From Fuerstiella sp. (GTDB lineage Bacteria; Planctomycetota; Planctomycetia; Planctomycetales; Planctomycetaceae): a stretch of 64,000 nucleotides of DNA. Position numbers and translations under genes: made by a program. This document shows positions 1 through 9,296 of the stretch, piece by piece. The notes below the pieces were generated by a model. That model had not been told where the DNA came from. It did no database searches and worked only from the letters and a program-made list of their open reading frames with translations. The stretch lies in the NCBI GenBank assembly GCA_022447225.1, contig JAKVAZ010000013.1, forward strand, positions 1 through 64,000, read 5' to 3'. How positions within the stretch are numbered: position 1 is the stretch's first letter; every line of letters starts with the position of its first letter.

Positions 1-456
<456 letters not shown>

Positions 457-597
457 GACTAATGGGAGGCAGATTAGACGTTTCTTTCGAGGGGCGTTTG
501 GCTGTCAGACCATCCAAACCAGCAGTTTCGGGATTGATTGATTACCTGCTTTCAATCTGCCGAAACTCACAACTTCAGATCTCAACCTGTTGCTATA

Positions 598-640
598 TGC
601 AAAGCCGGTGGACGGTTAATACTGTCCATCGGCTTTTGCA
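598..640 (+). terminator. Hairpin downstream of 16S rRNA, probable terminator
   Basis: A long inverted repeat about 150 bases after the 16S 3' end. The left arm TGCAAAGCCGGTGGACGGT (598-616) pairs with 621-640 around a TAAT loop, with one bulged A and two G-U pairs. The right arm contains only a TTTT run and is not followed by a clean T tract, so it is an imperfect intrinsic terminator. It could also be an rRNA processing stem. Its position after a 16S gene with no 23S makes a transcript end the simplest reading. Confidence 0.55.
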
Positions 641-1297
641 TGCGCAACGGCGAAATTTGGGGAGTGCCATGAGCGTTGCAGTTAGCAGGTTGCCGGCGAG
701 CCCCAAAAAGTGTGTGTTGGTGTCGGCAGGTCGGGTGCGTCAGGATTCCCTTTTGTCTGTGGAATATTTTTTGAGAGACAGCAGGAACTGGATTCGTGGT
801 TGTTTCAGAACTGTTTCACCAGGGGAAGCCGTAGCCAAACCACGGTTCAGTGTTTAAGGCTGACCTTGACATTGGTGACCGTTTACGGTTTAGCATGCAG
901 GTTTGGTGGTACAGCCATTCGATATTTTCAGGTGCGATGACCGGAATCACGGATTTCGTTCTTAATCAGGTCGGACCAGTTTCTGTGTTAGGACTTAGTC
1001 AAATCGATAGATTGTTCTCTCGCAACCTGGATAACCTGGATTTTGGTGGTGCCCGGCGGCAGCAGGTCTACGACTCTGACGGCGACTTCCATAAAAATGG
1101 GGTCAATGTCCACGTTACGCCGGTTCAGGACTTCAAAAAGGAAACGTGAATGAATCGTCACACAACACAGGAGTCAGGGGCCCATCACCAGCCAAGCCAT
1201 GGACCTCGTTGTTCCATCAGATGACGATGATTTTTGTGGCTGAGCCACTTTGCCATCATGTTCAACATTTCGATCTACCAGAGGCAACCCTTCTTCC
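641..1297. other. Intergenic stretch, no gene seen
   Basis: About 650 bases between the 16S hairpin and the helicase. The open frames here lack family resemblance and overlap one another. No 23S, 5S or tRNA sequence is visible. It probably holds the helicase promoter, but no clear -35/-10 pair was found. Confidence 0.5.
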
Positions 1298-2665
1298 GTG
1301 CCAGATTTCAAACAATTCAAGCTGATTGCTCCGCTGGAACGGGCTATCGAGGAAGAGGGCTATGTGACTCCAACGCCCATTCAGGAACAAACGCTTCCCG
1401 CTGCACTGGAAGGGCACGATATTCTTGGGTGTGCTCAGACAGGTACCGGGAAGACGGCAGCATTTCTGTTGCCAATTCTGGATTACCTGGCGGACCAGGA
1501 TTTCAAACCGGTCGCCAGACGTCCGCTGGTACTGGTTCTGGCGCCCACGCGTGAACTGGCGATTCAGATTGGTGAGAGCTGCACAACATACGGGCGTTAT
1601 GTTGATGTGAAGCAGTCGCTGATTTACGGAGGAGTCGGACAGAGCGGGCAGGTGAAAGCTGTTCAGCGGGGCGTCCAGATTGTGATCGCGACACCTGGCC
1701 GTCTACTTGATCTGATGCAACAGGAACATATCCATCTGAATCGTTTGCAAATCTTTGTGCTCGATGAAGCGGACCGCATGCTGGACATGGGATTTCTGCC
1801 GGACCTGAAGCGAATCATCAGATCATTACCGATCCGCAGACAGTCGATGTTTTTCTCTGCGACAATGCCTCAAAGCATCAGCAGGCTGGCAGAGAAGCTG
1901 CTGCATCATCCTGTCAGGGTAAAAATCAACGCTGAGCAAACTAATGTGGAACTTATTGACCAGCGAGTGATTTTCGTCTCGCATCGTCAAAAGAAACCAC
2001 TGCTTGCCGTGTTGCTGAAGGCGAATGACGTTGGTCAGGCGATCGTATTCACCCGGACCAAACGTGGTGCCAACTATGTGGCCGAATATCTGCGTCGGGA
2101 CCACATTGAAGCTGTGGCGATTCACGGGAACAAATCACAAAATGCTCGCCAACAGGCGCTCACAGCGTTTCGTGCCGACAAAGTCCGGGTGCTTGTCGCT
2201 ACAGATCTTGCCGCACGTGGCATTGATGTTGAGGGAATTACTCACATCATCAACTTCGAAATTCCGGTTGAACCGGAAAGCTACGTTCATCGGATTGGGC
2301 GAACCGGACGAGCCGGTGCGCACGGTATAGCGATTTCGTTGTGCAGTCCGGATGAAGAAGGTCGTCTGAAGAGTATTGAGCGACTCATCGGATTCAAACT
2401 GCTTGAGGATGGTCGGACACCCGACCCATTGCCCGAATCTGACGCGAAAAACAAATCGGATGGTGGTACTTCACCGCCGGGCAATCGCAATCGCAACCGC
2501 CGCCGACGGAGACCTCGAACACGAAGTCCTGTCGCGAATGTCCGGAGTGACAGTGATTCCGGGGCAACAGAGTCAACGACAGCAGACAGTTCCCGGAAGA
2601 AAACCAGGGGCAAGGGGCGTCGAGGGCGACGGCGGCGTCCGAACGATGGTGCGGATGTAAAGTAG
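1298..2665 (+). CDS. DEAD-box ATP-dependent RNA helicase (RhlE-like)
   Basis: A 455-residue DEAD-box helicase that would unwind RNA duplexes, for instance in ribosome assembly or RNA turnover. All core motifs are visible in order: the Q-motif region (TPTPIQEQ), Walker A AQTGTGKT, PTRELA, TPGR, DEAD in VLDEADRMLDMGF, SAT, ARGID and HRIGRTGRAG. The last 90 residues form a low-complexity basic tail rich in Arg, Asn and Lys, typical of RhlE-type proteins that bind RNA non-specifically. The GTG at 1298 is preferred because the conserved N-terminus (VPDFKQF) begins there and AGAGG lies upstream at 1280-1284, though at a rather long spacing. An ATG at 1250 would add 16 residues without family resemblance. 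It sits just downstream of the 16S gene but is separated by a hairpin, so it is probably transcribed on its own. Confidence 0.93.
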   Translation: MPDFKQFKLIAPLERAIEEEGYVTPTPIQEQTLPAALEGHDILGCAQTGTGKTAAFLLPILDYLADQDFKPVARRPLVLVLAPTRELAIQIGESCTTYGRYVDVKQSLIYGGVGQSGQVKAVQRGVQIVIATPGRLLDLMQQEHIHLNRLQIFVLDEADRMLDMGFLPDLKRIIRSLPIRRQSMFFSATMPQSISRLAEKLLHHPVRVKINAEQTNVELIDQRVIFVSHRQKKPLLAVLLKANDVGQAIVFTRTKRGANYVAEYLRRDHIEAVAIHGNKSQNARQQALTAFRADKVRVLVATDLAARGIDVEGITHIINFEIPVEPESYVHRIGRTGRAGAHGIAISLCSPDEEGRLKSIERLIGFKLLEDGRTPDPLPESDAKNKSDGGTSPPGNRNRNRRRRRPRTRSPVANVRSDSDSGATESTTADSSRKKTRGKGRRGRRRRPNDGADVK

Positions 2666-2735
2666 CAGTTGCTCCATCTGCCAGGCTGTTTTGACATTGA
2701 CCCGGATGGTCACTGATGAAAATCCGACAGAGCAG

Positions 2736-3983
2736 TTAGCCCTGATTGACTGCCTGTCGTGGATTTTGCAACAGTTTTGACAGTGTCTGCAGCCAGCGTG
2801 CGGCGGGTGCGCCATCAATGACGCGATGATCAAATGTCAGACTCAGTCCCATTGTTTCACCAGCCACGATGTTATTGCCGCTTACCACCGGTTCACGAAC
2901 GATGCGTCCGATACCAAGGATTGCCGCCTGGGGCAGATTAAGAATAGGGGTGAAAAAATCGACGTCAAACATACCAAGACTGGTGACGGTGAACGTACCG
3001 CCCTGCAAATGGCTTTGCGACAGCGTTCCTTTGCGAGCCTGTTCCACCAGTGACAGTGACTGGCGGGTGATTTCTGGCAGTGTAAGAGAACTGGCGTGGT
3101 TGAGGACCGGAACCACCAGGCCCTCCTTCGTATCGACAGCAATTCCAATGTTGATGTCGTCATAAACAAACACACCCTCGTTGTACCAGCACGCGTTGAG
3201 TTCAGGGCATTCTTTCAACGCTGTGGCTGCCAGCCCGACAACGATGTCTGTGTAACCAGGAATCACAGAAATGCCGGCATTGGATTTCAGCGCACTGCGA
3301 AACGCCACAATCCCGGCAGCATTCAGCTTTGTGGTGAGTGTCACCGGGGCCGCCTGTCGCATTGCCGCAGTCATACGTTCCGCGACCGCTCTGCGGATCT
3401 TTGAAGCCGGGTGATGAGTTCCGGGCGACGCGGGAGAAAATTCAGCCGACCGATGCGCACGATCGATATTGCTCCTGCCAATTATATCTCGCTCGCGAAC
3501 CCGCCCGTTACGACCTGTTCCGCGAACACCAGTCCAGTCAATGCCCAGTGCCTGCGCTGTGCGACGAGCTCTCGGTGATGCGATCCTTCCGGCCCGTTTT
3601 CTGCTGTCGGAGACAATATTCTGTTTACTGACGGCTTCAGCAGTTACTGAAACGTTGGCCGGGCTCACCGGTGTTTTTTCTTCACCGGAAATGTCGGGTG
3701 ATGAAACGGTGGACTGAAGCGAGGTCGGAGGAGCATCTCCATCGGCCAGCAAATAGCCGATCAGTTGTCCAACCACCACGGTATCTCCTGGCTGTGGAGC
3801 ATCCGGGGGAAGGTGAAGTGTTCCGGAATCGAATGTCTCAATTTCGTGAATAGCCTTCTCTCCTTCCAGTTCGAAGACCATGTCTCCCGCTGCGACAAAT
3901 TCGCCCGATTTTTTTAACCAGCTGCCAAAGGTCCCCTCGTCCATCGACCAGCCAAGACGCGGCACTGTGATTTCGACAGGCAT
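2736..3983 (-). CDS. 2-oxo acid dehydrogenase E2, dihydrolipoamide acyltransferase
   Basis: A 415-residue E2 core enzyme that moves an acyl group from the E1-bound intermediate to coenzyme A via a lipoyl arm. The N-terminal 75 residues are a lipoyl domain with the lipoylated lysine in EGEKAIHEIE. A flexible linker follows, then a peripheral subunit-binding domain at about 128-165 (SPRARRTAQALGI...GRNGRVRERDI), then the catalytic acyltransferase domain ending with the DHRVIDGAPAARWL active-site motif. It starts two bases after the E1 stop, with GAAGAG upstream inside the E1 end, so it is translationally coupled to E1. No E3 (dihydrolipoamide dehydrogenase) gene is adjacent. The acyl substrate cannot be read from sequence; acetoin, pyruvate or branched-chain acids are all possible. 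Confidence 0.92.
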   Translation of the reverse strand: MPVEITVPRLGWSMDEGTFGSWLKKSGEFVAAGDMVFELEGEKAIHEIETFDSGTLHLPPDAPQPGDTVVVGQLIGYLLADGDAPPTSLQSTVSSPDISGEEKTPVSPANVSVTAEAVSKQNIVSDSRKRAGRIASPRARRTAQALGIDWTGVRGTGRNGRVRERDIIGRSNIDRAHRSAEFSPASPGTHHPASKIRRAVAERMTAAMRQAAPVTLTTKLNAAGIVAFRSALKSNAGISVIPGYTDIVVGLAATALKECPELNACWYNEGVFVYDDINIGIAVDTKEGLVVPVLNHASSLTLPEITRQSLSLVEQARKGTLSQSHLQGGTFTVTSLGMFDVDFFTPILNLPQAAILGIGRIVREPVVSGNNIVAGETMGLSLTFDHRVIDGAPAARWLQTLSKLLQNPRQAVNQG

Positions 3984-3985
3984 GG

Positions 3986-5995
3986 TTACTCTTCCAGCAA
4001 ATTCTGCAAAGTCGCAACAATTTTATCGACGTTGGGTACGACCGCCTGCTCCAGGGTCGGAGCATAAGGTGTCGGTGTGAAGGCTCCGTTGAGTCGTTTG
4101 ATCGGAGCATCCAGGTCATCGAAGCCGGAGTCGGCAACATGGGCCACGATTTCGGATGCAACACTGCACGGCTGAAACGCTTCGTCGACAACCAGTAACC
4201 GACCGGTTTTTGCTACGGACCGCAGAATCGTTTCTGTGTCCAGCGGTGAAACGGTTCTTGGATCGATAACTTCAACTGAAATACCGTTGTTTTCAAGCTG
4301 TTCCGCCGCGTTAAGGGCATGCTGCACCATCAGTGAAACGGCCACAATCGTGGCATCGGTTCCCTCACGCACAACGGCCGCCTGTCCAAACGGAATTTCA
4401 TAGTCTGTTTCCGGCACAGGACCTTTTGTGGCCATTAATTCCCGGTGTTCGAGGAACAAAACGGGATCGTTGCAGCGGAGCGCGTGAGCGAAAAGTCCTT
4501 TTGCGTCGTAGGGAGTTGACGGCATGACAACTCGCAGACCGGGAATGTGCGAATAGATCGAATGATACAGTCCGGAATGGTGTGTGGCGGCCGAATGCCC
4601 GATACCGCCACAGCCGCGGAGCAAAATCGGCATCTTCAGACGACCGCTGCTCATGTACTGCATTTTGGCGATCTGATTGATCACTTCGCCGAACGCATCA
4701 TTAATGAAGTCAATGAACATGAAGTCGATGATCGGGCGGGTTCCGGTCATCGCAGCGCCACAGCCCAGTCCCACGAATCCACGTTCGCAAATAGGAGTAT
4801 CACAAAGCCGCTCCGCTCCGTACTTGTCGAACAGTCCGGTTGTCGTGGCAAAATTACCACCACGTGCTCCAATCCCTTCGCCCATCACCCAGATGGCCGG
4901 ATTGACTTTCATTTCCTGTTCCAGGACCTCGTGTGTTGCCGCCGTATAACTCAGGATGCGTTCGCCGGGAGCTGGTGGGCCCGGCGGGTTCGGTCGGGAA
5001 TCTTCAAAATAGACATGTGTCGTGGCCGTGGCTGCATCAGGCCAGGCGGCCGTATCTGCGGATGTGGCTGCATCGGCCACCCGAGTTTTGATTTCTTCAT
5101 CGATATCTGTCAGTTGCTGTTCTTTTGCCAGATCATTCGACTGAACATGTTCTGCAAACCTGCGGATGGGGCAGCGTTCTTTCCATTTGGCAACGTCCTC
5201 ACGAGTCCGATAAGTGAAATCGCCCATTCCTTCAGCGTGAGCTCGTGTCCGGTAGGTCCTGCATTCAATGAGTGTCGCTCCCCCGCCGGACCGGGCACGC
5301 TCGACGGCCTCCTGAGCTGCCTGATAAACGGCCACGAGATCATTACCGTCCACCTCACTGCCGGGCAGGCCATAGTTTGCAGCTCGTCGTCCGACATCAG
5401 GAATACCACTGGAGTATTCGAAGGCAACCTCCGTGGCGAACTGATTGTTCTCGCACACAAAGACAACGGGCAGATTCCAGATGCTGGCCATGTTGAGACC
5501 TTCATGGAATGCGCCATTGTTGACGGCTCCATCCCCAAAAAATGCCACGGCGACTCTGTCCTGCTGCAGGATTTTGAAACTGTAACCGCCGCCGCACGCC
5601 TGCAGGATACACGGACCGACAATCCCGCTGGTTCCCATCAGACCTATCTCGGGTGCAAACAGATGCATACTGCCGCCTCGTCCGTACGAAACGCCGGTAC
5701 TGCGACCAAAAAGTTCTGCAATCAGTTTTTCTGGTTCCAGACCCTTGGCCAGTGCATGGCCGTGACCGCGGTGTGTACTGAACACCACGTCCTCATGATT
5801 CAGGTGAGCGCAGATTCCGGTGGCAATCGCTTCTTCACCAACATAGGTGTGACACGCGCCGAGTACGGTTCCTCGCTGGTGACACCGCGCCAGGTGTTCC
5901 TCGGTTTGCCGAATTGTCTGCATTGTTCGATAGAGCGACAGTGCTGTTTCGTGATCGAGACTTACAGATGATTCAGATGCTGTGCTGTTACTCAT
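3986..5995 (-). CDS. 2-oxo acid dehydrogenase E1, alpha and beta fused
   Basis: A 669-residue thiamine-diphosphate enzyme in which the alpha and beta halves of E1, usually two genes, form one chain. The alpha half (about 15-320) carries the ThDP/Mg motif GDGAVNNGAFHEGLN near residue 155. After a linker rich in Pro and Gly (about 320-345) the beta half runs to the C-terminus, with ERGFVGLGCGAAMTG and the transketolase C-domain signature VIDPRTVSPLD. The ATG at 5995 is chosen because GGAGA lies five bases upstream; an ATG at 6034 would add 13 residues and extend further into the SDR gene. It overlaps the SDR stop by 8 bases and runs 2 bases from E2, so SDR-E1-E2 is one operon. It decarboxylates a 2-oxo acid and passes the acyl group to the E2 lipoyl arm. 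Confidence 0.92.
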   Translation of the reverse strand: MSNSTASESSVSLDHETALSLYRTMQTIRQTEEHLARCHQRGTVLGACHTYVGEEAIATGICAHLNHEDVVFSTHRGHGHALAKGLEPEKLIAELFGRSTGVSYGRGGSMHLFAPEIGLMGTSGIVGPCILQACGGGYSFKILQQDRVAVAFFGDGAVNNGAFHEGLNMASIWNLPVVFVCENNQFATEVAFEYSSGIPDVGRRAANYGLPGSEVDGNDLVAVYQAAQEAVERARSGGGATLIECRTYRTRAHAEGMGDFTYRTREDVAKWKERCPIRRFAEHVQSNDLAKEQQLTDIDEEIKTRVADAATSADTAAWPDAATATTHVYFEDSRPNPPGPPAPGERILSYTAATHEVLEQEMKVNPAIWVMGEGIGARGGNFATTTGLFDKYGAERLCDTPICERGFVGLGCGAAMTGTRPIIDFMFIDFINDAFGEVINQIAKMQYMSSGRLKMPILLRGCGGIGHSAATHHSGLYHSIYSHIPGLRVVMPSTPYDAKGLFAHALRCNDPVLFLEHRELMATKGPVPETDYEIPFGQAAVVREGTDATIVAVSLMVQHALNAAEQLENNGISVEVIDPRTVSPLDTETILRSVAKTGRLLVVDEAFQPCSVASEIVAHVADSGFDDLDAPIKRLNGAFTPTPYAPTLEQAVVPNVDKIVATLQNLLEE

Positions 5996-6824
5996 GTGTC
6001 TCTCCGCGAAACGACTGTATGACGCTGTGTTCATGACCCGGTGTTCCGCCGGCGTTCATTGCCATATTGCCGCCATCCATGGGAATGATGGCACCGGTGA
6101 TCCACTCTGATGCATCGGAGGCGAGCAGCGCTGCCAGGCCCATGATGTCCCTCGGTCGTCCGAGTCGTCCCACCGGTATGCCTTTGAGGAATCGGGTTTC
6201 AAGTGTGGGGTCATCTTCCATGCGAACTTTCAGGCTGGGATTGGTTACCTGGGCAGGTGTCACACAATTGACGCGCACACCGCGATGGCTCCATTCGGTG
6301 CTGAGTTCCCGCGTCATCTGAATTACGGCTCCCATTGCCATGCTGTACGCAATATGACCTCGGCCGAGTGCGGTGGAACTTGCCAGCGAACCAATGTTCA
6401 TGATGGAACCGCTTCCCTGATCCAGCATGCGACGTCCGGCTTCCCGACACATGACAAACCGACCAACGACCAGGTTCTGCAGCACTTTGAGCAGGTCGGG
6501 GACCTGGAGATCTTCCGGTTTCACCAGGTGACCGTCACCTGCGATGTTTCCCAGAAAGTCAACACGACCGAATCTGGAGTCTACCTGCTGAAACAGTTCT
6601 GCAATTGCTTCCGGGTCAGAGGTGTTGGTTCCGGAAACGAACGCGTTTCGGCCCATCGACCGAATTTGTGCGGCGGTTGCTTCCGCTCCGTCGACATTTC
6701 GATCAACCAGTGTGACGTCGGCGCCGCACTGAGCCACAGCAATGGCTGTCGCCTGTCCGAGCCCCTGGGCTGCGCCCGAAACCACTGCGACTTTACCATC
6801 AAGGTTAAACAGTGGATGTGTCAT
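5988..6824 (-). CDS. SDR family oxidoreductase with altered active-site motif
   Basis: A 278-residue short-chain dehydrogenase/reductase. The Rossmann dinucleotide motif is present near the N-terminus (VVSGAAQGLGQ), as are NIAG and the catalytic-serine region (NIGSLAS). The active-site motif, however, reads AYSMAMGA: tyrosine is followed four positions later by methionine where the family has lysine (YxxxK). The codon is ATG, so a sequencing error from AAG would have to be checked. The C-terminal part (GRPRDIMGLAALLASD...TGAIIPMDGG) is normal for classical SDRs. It is the first gene of the SDR-E1-E2 operon, overlapping E1 by 8 bases, so it may supply or remove a keto substrate of the dehydrogenase complex. 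The substrate is unknown. Confidence 0.88.
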   Translation of the reverse strand: MTHPLFNLDGKVAVVSGAAQGLGQATAIAVAQCGADVTLVDRNVDGAEATAAQIRSMGRNAFVSGTNTSDPEAIAELFQQVDSRFGRVDFLGNIAGDGHLVKPEDLQVPDLLKVLQNLVVGRFVMCREAGRRMLDQGSGSIMNIGSLASSTALGRGHIAYSMAMGAVIQMTRELSTEWSHRGVRVNCVTPAQVTNPSLKVRMEDDPTLETRFLKGIPVGRLGRPRDIMGLAALLASDASEWITGAIIPMDGGNMAMNAGGTPGHEHSVIQSFRGETHE

Positions 6825-7126
6825 TGATCGTGTGGCAGTTTGTTTATGCGGGTTTAGTTTTATTTGATTCTTGGCAATCGTAGCAAACCAGTGACGGGTC
6901 AGCGCTTCCAGGCGGCGGGAGAGTCATGAATCGATGTGATTGCCGAATCGTCTCTGTCACTGCTGGCCAGGCCGTACGGTTTTCAAATATCGTTTTCCTC
7001 ACGGAACCTCACTGCGCCCGTTCCGTCAACGCAGAGAACGTCAAAAAAACGGATACGGATTCCGGTACCGGATCATTTTTTGCGACGGCCGACAGGAGAT
7101 TTGCCGGTGAGTTACCAGCAGCATTG
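6825..7126. other. Intergenic stretch upstream of the SDR-E1-E2 operon
   Basis: About 300 bases between two minus-strand genes. It must hold the promoter of the SDR-E1-E2 operon, but no convincing promoter, operator or terminator hairpin was identified. Confidence 0.4.
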
Positions 7127-8851
7127 TCAGTACAAAACAATCGCCCGTCCGGGACCTCCGTGACAGTCCCGGACTTTCACAGCAGCGAACAGGAAATATG
7201 GGTTGCTGTCAGGGATGTTACCGGCGTTGTGCAGGAATTCGACGCCCACCATTTCCCGGCTGCCCAGGGTCCAGTAAGTCATGAGTGCCTGCCTGGGATC
7301 AACGCCGCCCAGATTGGGAGCGTCGGTCGCAACACAGCGGATTTTCTTTTGTTTGAGGTACAGAATTGCATCCGGGCCGGGCGCAGGCCAGCCTTCGGAA
7401 TTTCCGCTGAGGGGGTCCAGCCACAGTGCCCGATCAGCCGGATGGGGTGTGAGATGAGTATCGATGTGTCCGGTGTGAAAAATGACCACGTCGCCTGGGT
7501 TTAGTGAGCCGTGTTTCTTTTCAAATGCCTGGATATGACGGGGCGTAATTTCGGGTGAAGCAGGCCACTGCTGACGTTCGGTTGTACCAACGAGCGATCG
7601 TACGTCGATCACTCGTGCCTCACCGCAGGTCCAGGAAAGCGGAACCTTCTCCGTGGTCATCGAACTGGTGCCGCGTTTGCCGTACTTGGTCTCGAATTCC
7701 TCCAGCCAGCCCCGAACTTCCGGGGCATATGCGGGCTGCTCATCCGCTGTTGGCAGAGTATACGAGGGCGGTACCAGGTGTGTGCCGGCCATCGAATCCA
7801 TCAGATGCCCGTGGTGCCAGAAGTCCAGGTATTCAATAAACAGAAAATTGATCTGCAGATAGGTTTGCCGGTGATCTCCCGTGGTGAAGCCGGGTGACGT
7901 TACAGGAGTGTCGGTTGAGAGTGTGGGGGAAAGATCAATGGCACGCTTGTTGGTGCAGGACGCAATCAGTCGTTTTGGCAAATCGCCTCCCACAATCGAA
8001 AATGCCCGACCTTCGCCATAGGCTCCGTCTTTGTGTTTCGGACCAAGCAGACAATAGAAGGCCCCGGTAGGAGGTATTGCTCCCAGGTTGGTTGCTCCTT
8101 CGGTCCAGATCATGCCGTATTTCAGTCCGGCGTAATGAGTCGGCTCACCCAGCGTTGGGAGCGGCCCCATGCTCGCGCTGTCGGTGCCCAGCGTCATCAC
8201 ACGTCGTTTTGCCAGGAATTCCATACAGTCCGGGTCCGGGTCCGGATATCCGGGCGCTTTACGTTCCAGAATGTCTGTGATGTAACGGTGACCCTCCGGA
8301 AACGGACGGTAGTAGCGGTCTGAATAATCACTGCGGAACAGGACAACATCGCCGAAGTGCAGTCTGCGATGTCTCTGTTCGAATCGTTTGACATGTCGGG
8401 CGGTGACCAGCGGGCTGACACCATTCGATTCCTGATCCAGCAGGTCGCGCACATCGACCACACAGGCTTCCCCTCCAAACTGCCAGGCTTCGATCCGATC
8501 CGTATACGCCAGACCATATGGTCCGGATTTTTCACGATTCAGCTCCGGCCTTGCCACCGAATGTGGCGGCACATCCAGCTGGGTTGCTGTGTTTCCGTCG
8601 ATCAACAGTACGTCGACGTTGTAGGCGGAATCGAGTCCGAGGCGACGTTGATGTGTAATTTGAAAACGAGGGAATGGATACGACGGCCAGGTGCAGGGGT
8701 ATTCCGGGGCCACCAACAGCGAATGATCCACAAATCGTGGTTCGTCGGCAGTCGCAGTAGCCGGATTAATCATTGCGCAGGCTGGTATCAGCAGACAGGC
8801 ACAAAAAGTACGCGTTATAACACTGTGGCTTTTGTGAGTGTCGAATTGCAT
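7127..8851 (-). CDS. Secreted protein with two cyclase-family (kynurenine formamidase-like) domains
   Basis: A 574-residue exported protein with an N-terminal signal peptide (hydrophobic core near residues 14-30, then TATADEP). Two domains of the cyclase family (PF04199, relatives of kynurenine formamidase and isatin hydrolase) follow in tandem, about 40-300 and 310-560. Each ends in a half-like module (CVVDVRDLL...GDVVLFRSD; ARVIDVRSLV...GDVVIFHTG) with the GTDSAS/ATDAPN motif. The metal-site motif, usually HxGTHxDxPxH, is incomplete in both: the first reads NTATQLDVPPH and the second MAGTHLVPPSY. AAGGA lies 7 bases before the ATG at 8851. Family members hydrolyse amide or cyclic bonds with a divalent metal; whether this one is active is unclear. 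It may be an independent unit from the downstream SDR operon. Confidence 0.8.
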   Translation of the reverse strand: MQFDTHKSHSVITRTFCACLLIPACAMINPATATADEPRFVDHSLLVAPEYPCTWPSYPFPRFQITHQRRLGLDSAYNVDVLLIDGNTATQLDVPPHSVARPELNREKSGPYGLAYTDRIEAWQFGGEACVVDVRDLLDQESNGVSPLVTARHVKRFEQRHRRLHFGDVVLFRSDYSDRYYRPFPEGHRYITDILERKAPGYPDPDPDCMEFLAKRRVMTLGTDSASMGPLPTLGEPTHYAGLKYGMIWTEGATNLGAIPPTGAFYCLLGPKHKDGAYGEGRAFSIVGGDLPKRLIASCTNKRAIDLSPTLSTDTPVTSPGFTTGDHRQTYLQINFLFIEYLDFWHHGHLMDSMAGTHLVPPSYTLPTADEQPAYAPEVRGWLEEFETKYGKRGTSSMTTEKVPLSWTCGEARVIDVRSLVGTTERQQWPASPEITPRHIQAFEKKHGSLNPGDVVIFHTGHIDTHLTPHPADRALWLDPLSGNSEGWPAPGPDAILYLKQKKIRCVATDAPNLGGVDPRQALMTYWTLGSREMVGVEFLHNAGNIPDSNPYFLFAAVKVRDCHGGPGRAIVLY

Positions 8852-9296
8852 GGATTGGTCCTTGCTTCTGCGGGGAGCCCAAACGTACAGCCAAGTTTCA
8901 CCCAGGATCTGTCATTTCACAATATCATGAATCATGGCCGTAATCACAATCGACGAATCACAGAACGTCTTACAGCTATGATCTGATGATTTGTTAAGGA
9001 TCATGTCCCCTGTGTCTGACAACAAGAAGTGAATCGAGACCACTGTCCACCGGTGACACGAGCGAATCATCCTGCGTTCATTCGTGCGTCGTGATGCCTC
9101 AATCCTGTAAAATTGCCTTTGATTGACACATAAAAAGAAGATCGGGGCCTCTGGACACCTGTGTCGATTGCACGATACTGCAGTGGCGACGTTCGAAGCC
9201 ATCACATTTGTCAGATGCACTTTGGTTGTGCCCGACTGGTGGTCGGTGATTCTTCGGACGTACCGTATCCGGGTGTCTGTTGAAAATTCGAAGAGA
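8852..9296. other. Intergenic region between divergent genes
   Basis: About 445 bases separating the leftward cyclase gene from the rightward FG-GAP gene, so promoters of both should lie here. A TTGACA occurs at 9123-9128 but without a matching -10 at 16-18 bases. No RNA gene or repeat stands out. Confidence 0.4.

Noticed and set aside
462-857. 131-codon frame after the 16S gene
   Set aside because: It runs through the terminator hairpin, has no ribosome binding site and no family resemblance.
4547-5971. 474-codon open frame on the plus strand opposite the E1 gene
   Set aside because: The minus strand carries a full-length E1 with all family motifs, so this is an antisense shadow.
6926-7504. 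192-codon frame on the plus strand
   Set aside because: It overlaps the end of the cyclase-family gene on the other strand and has no family-like sequence.
9123-9296. Longer N-terminus of the FG-GAP protein from a TTG
   Set aside because: The signal peptide starts at about 9297, and the extension is not signal-like.
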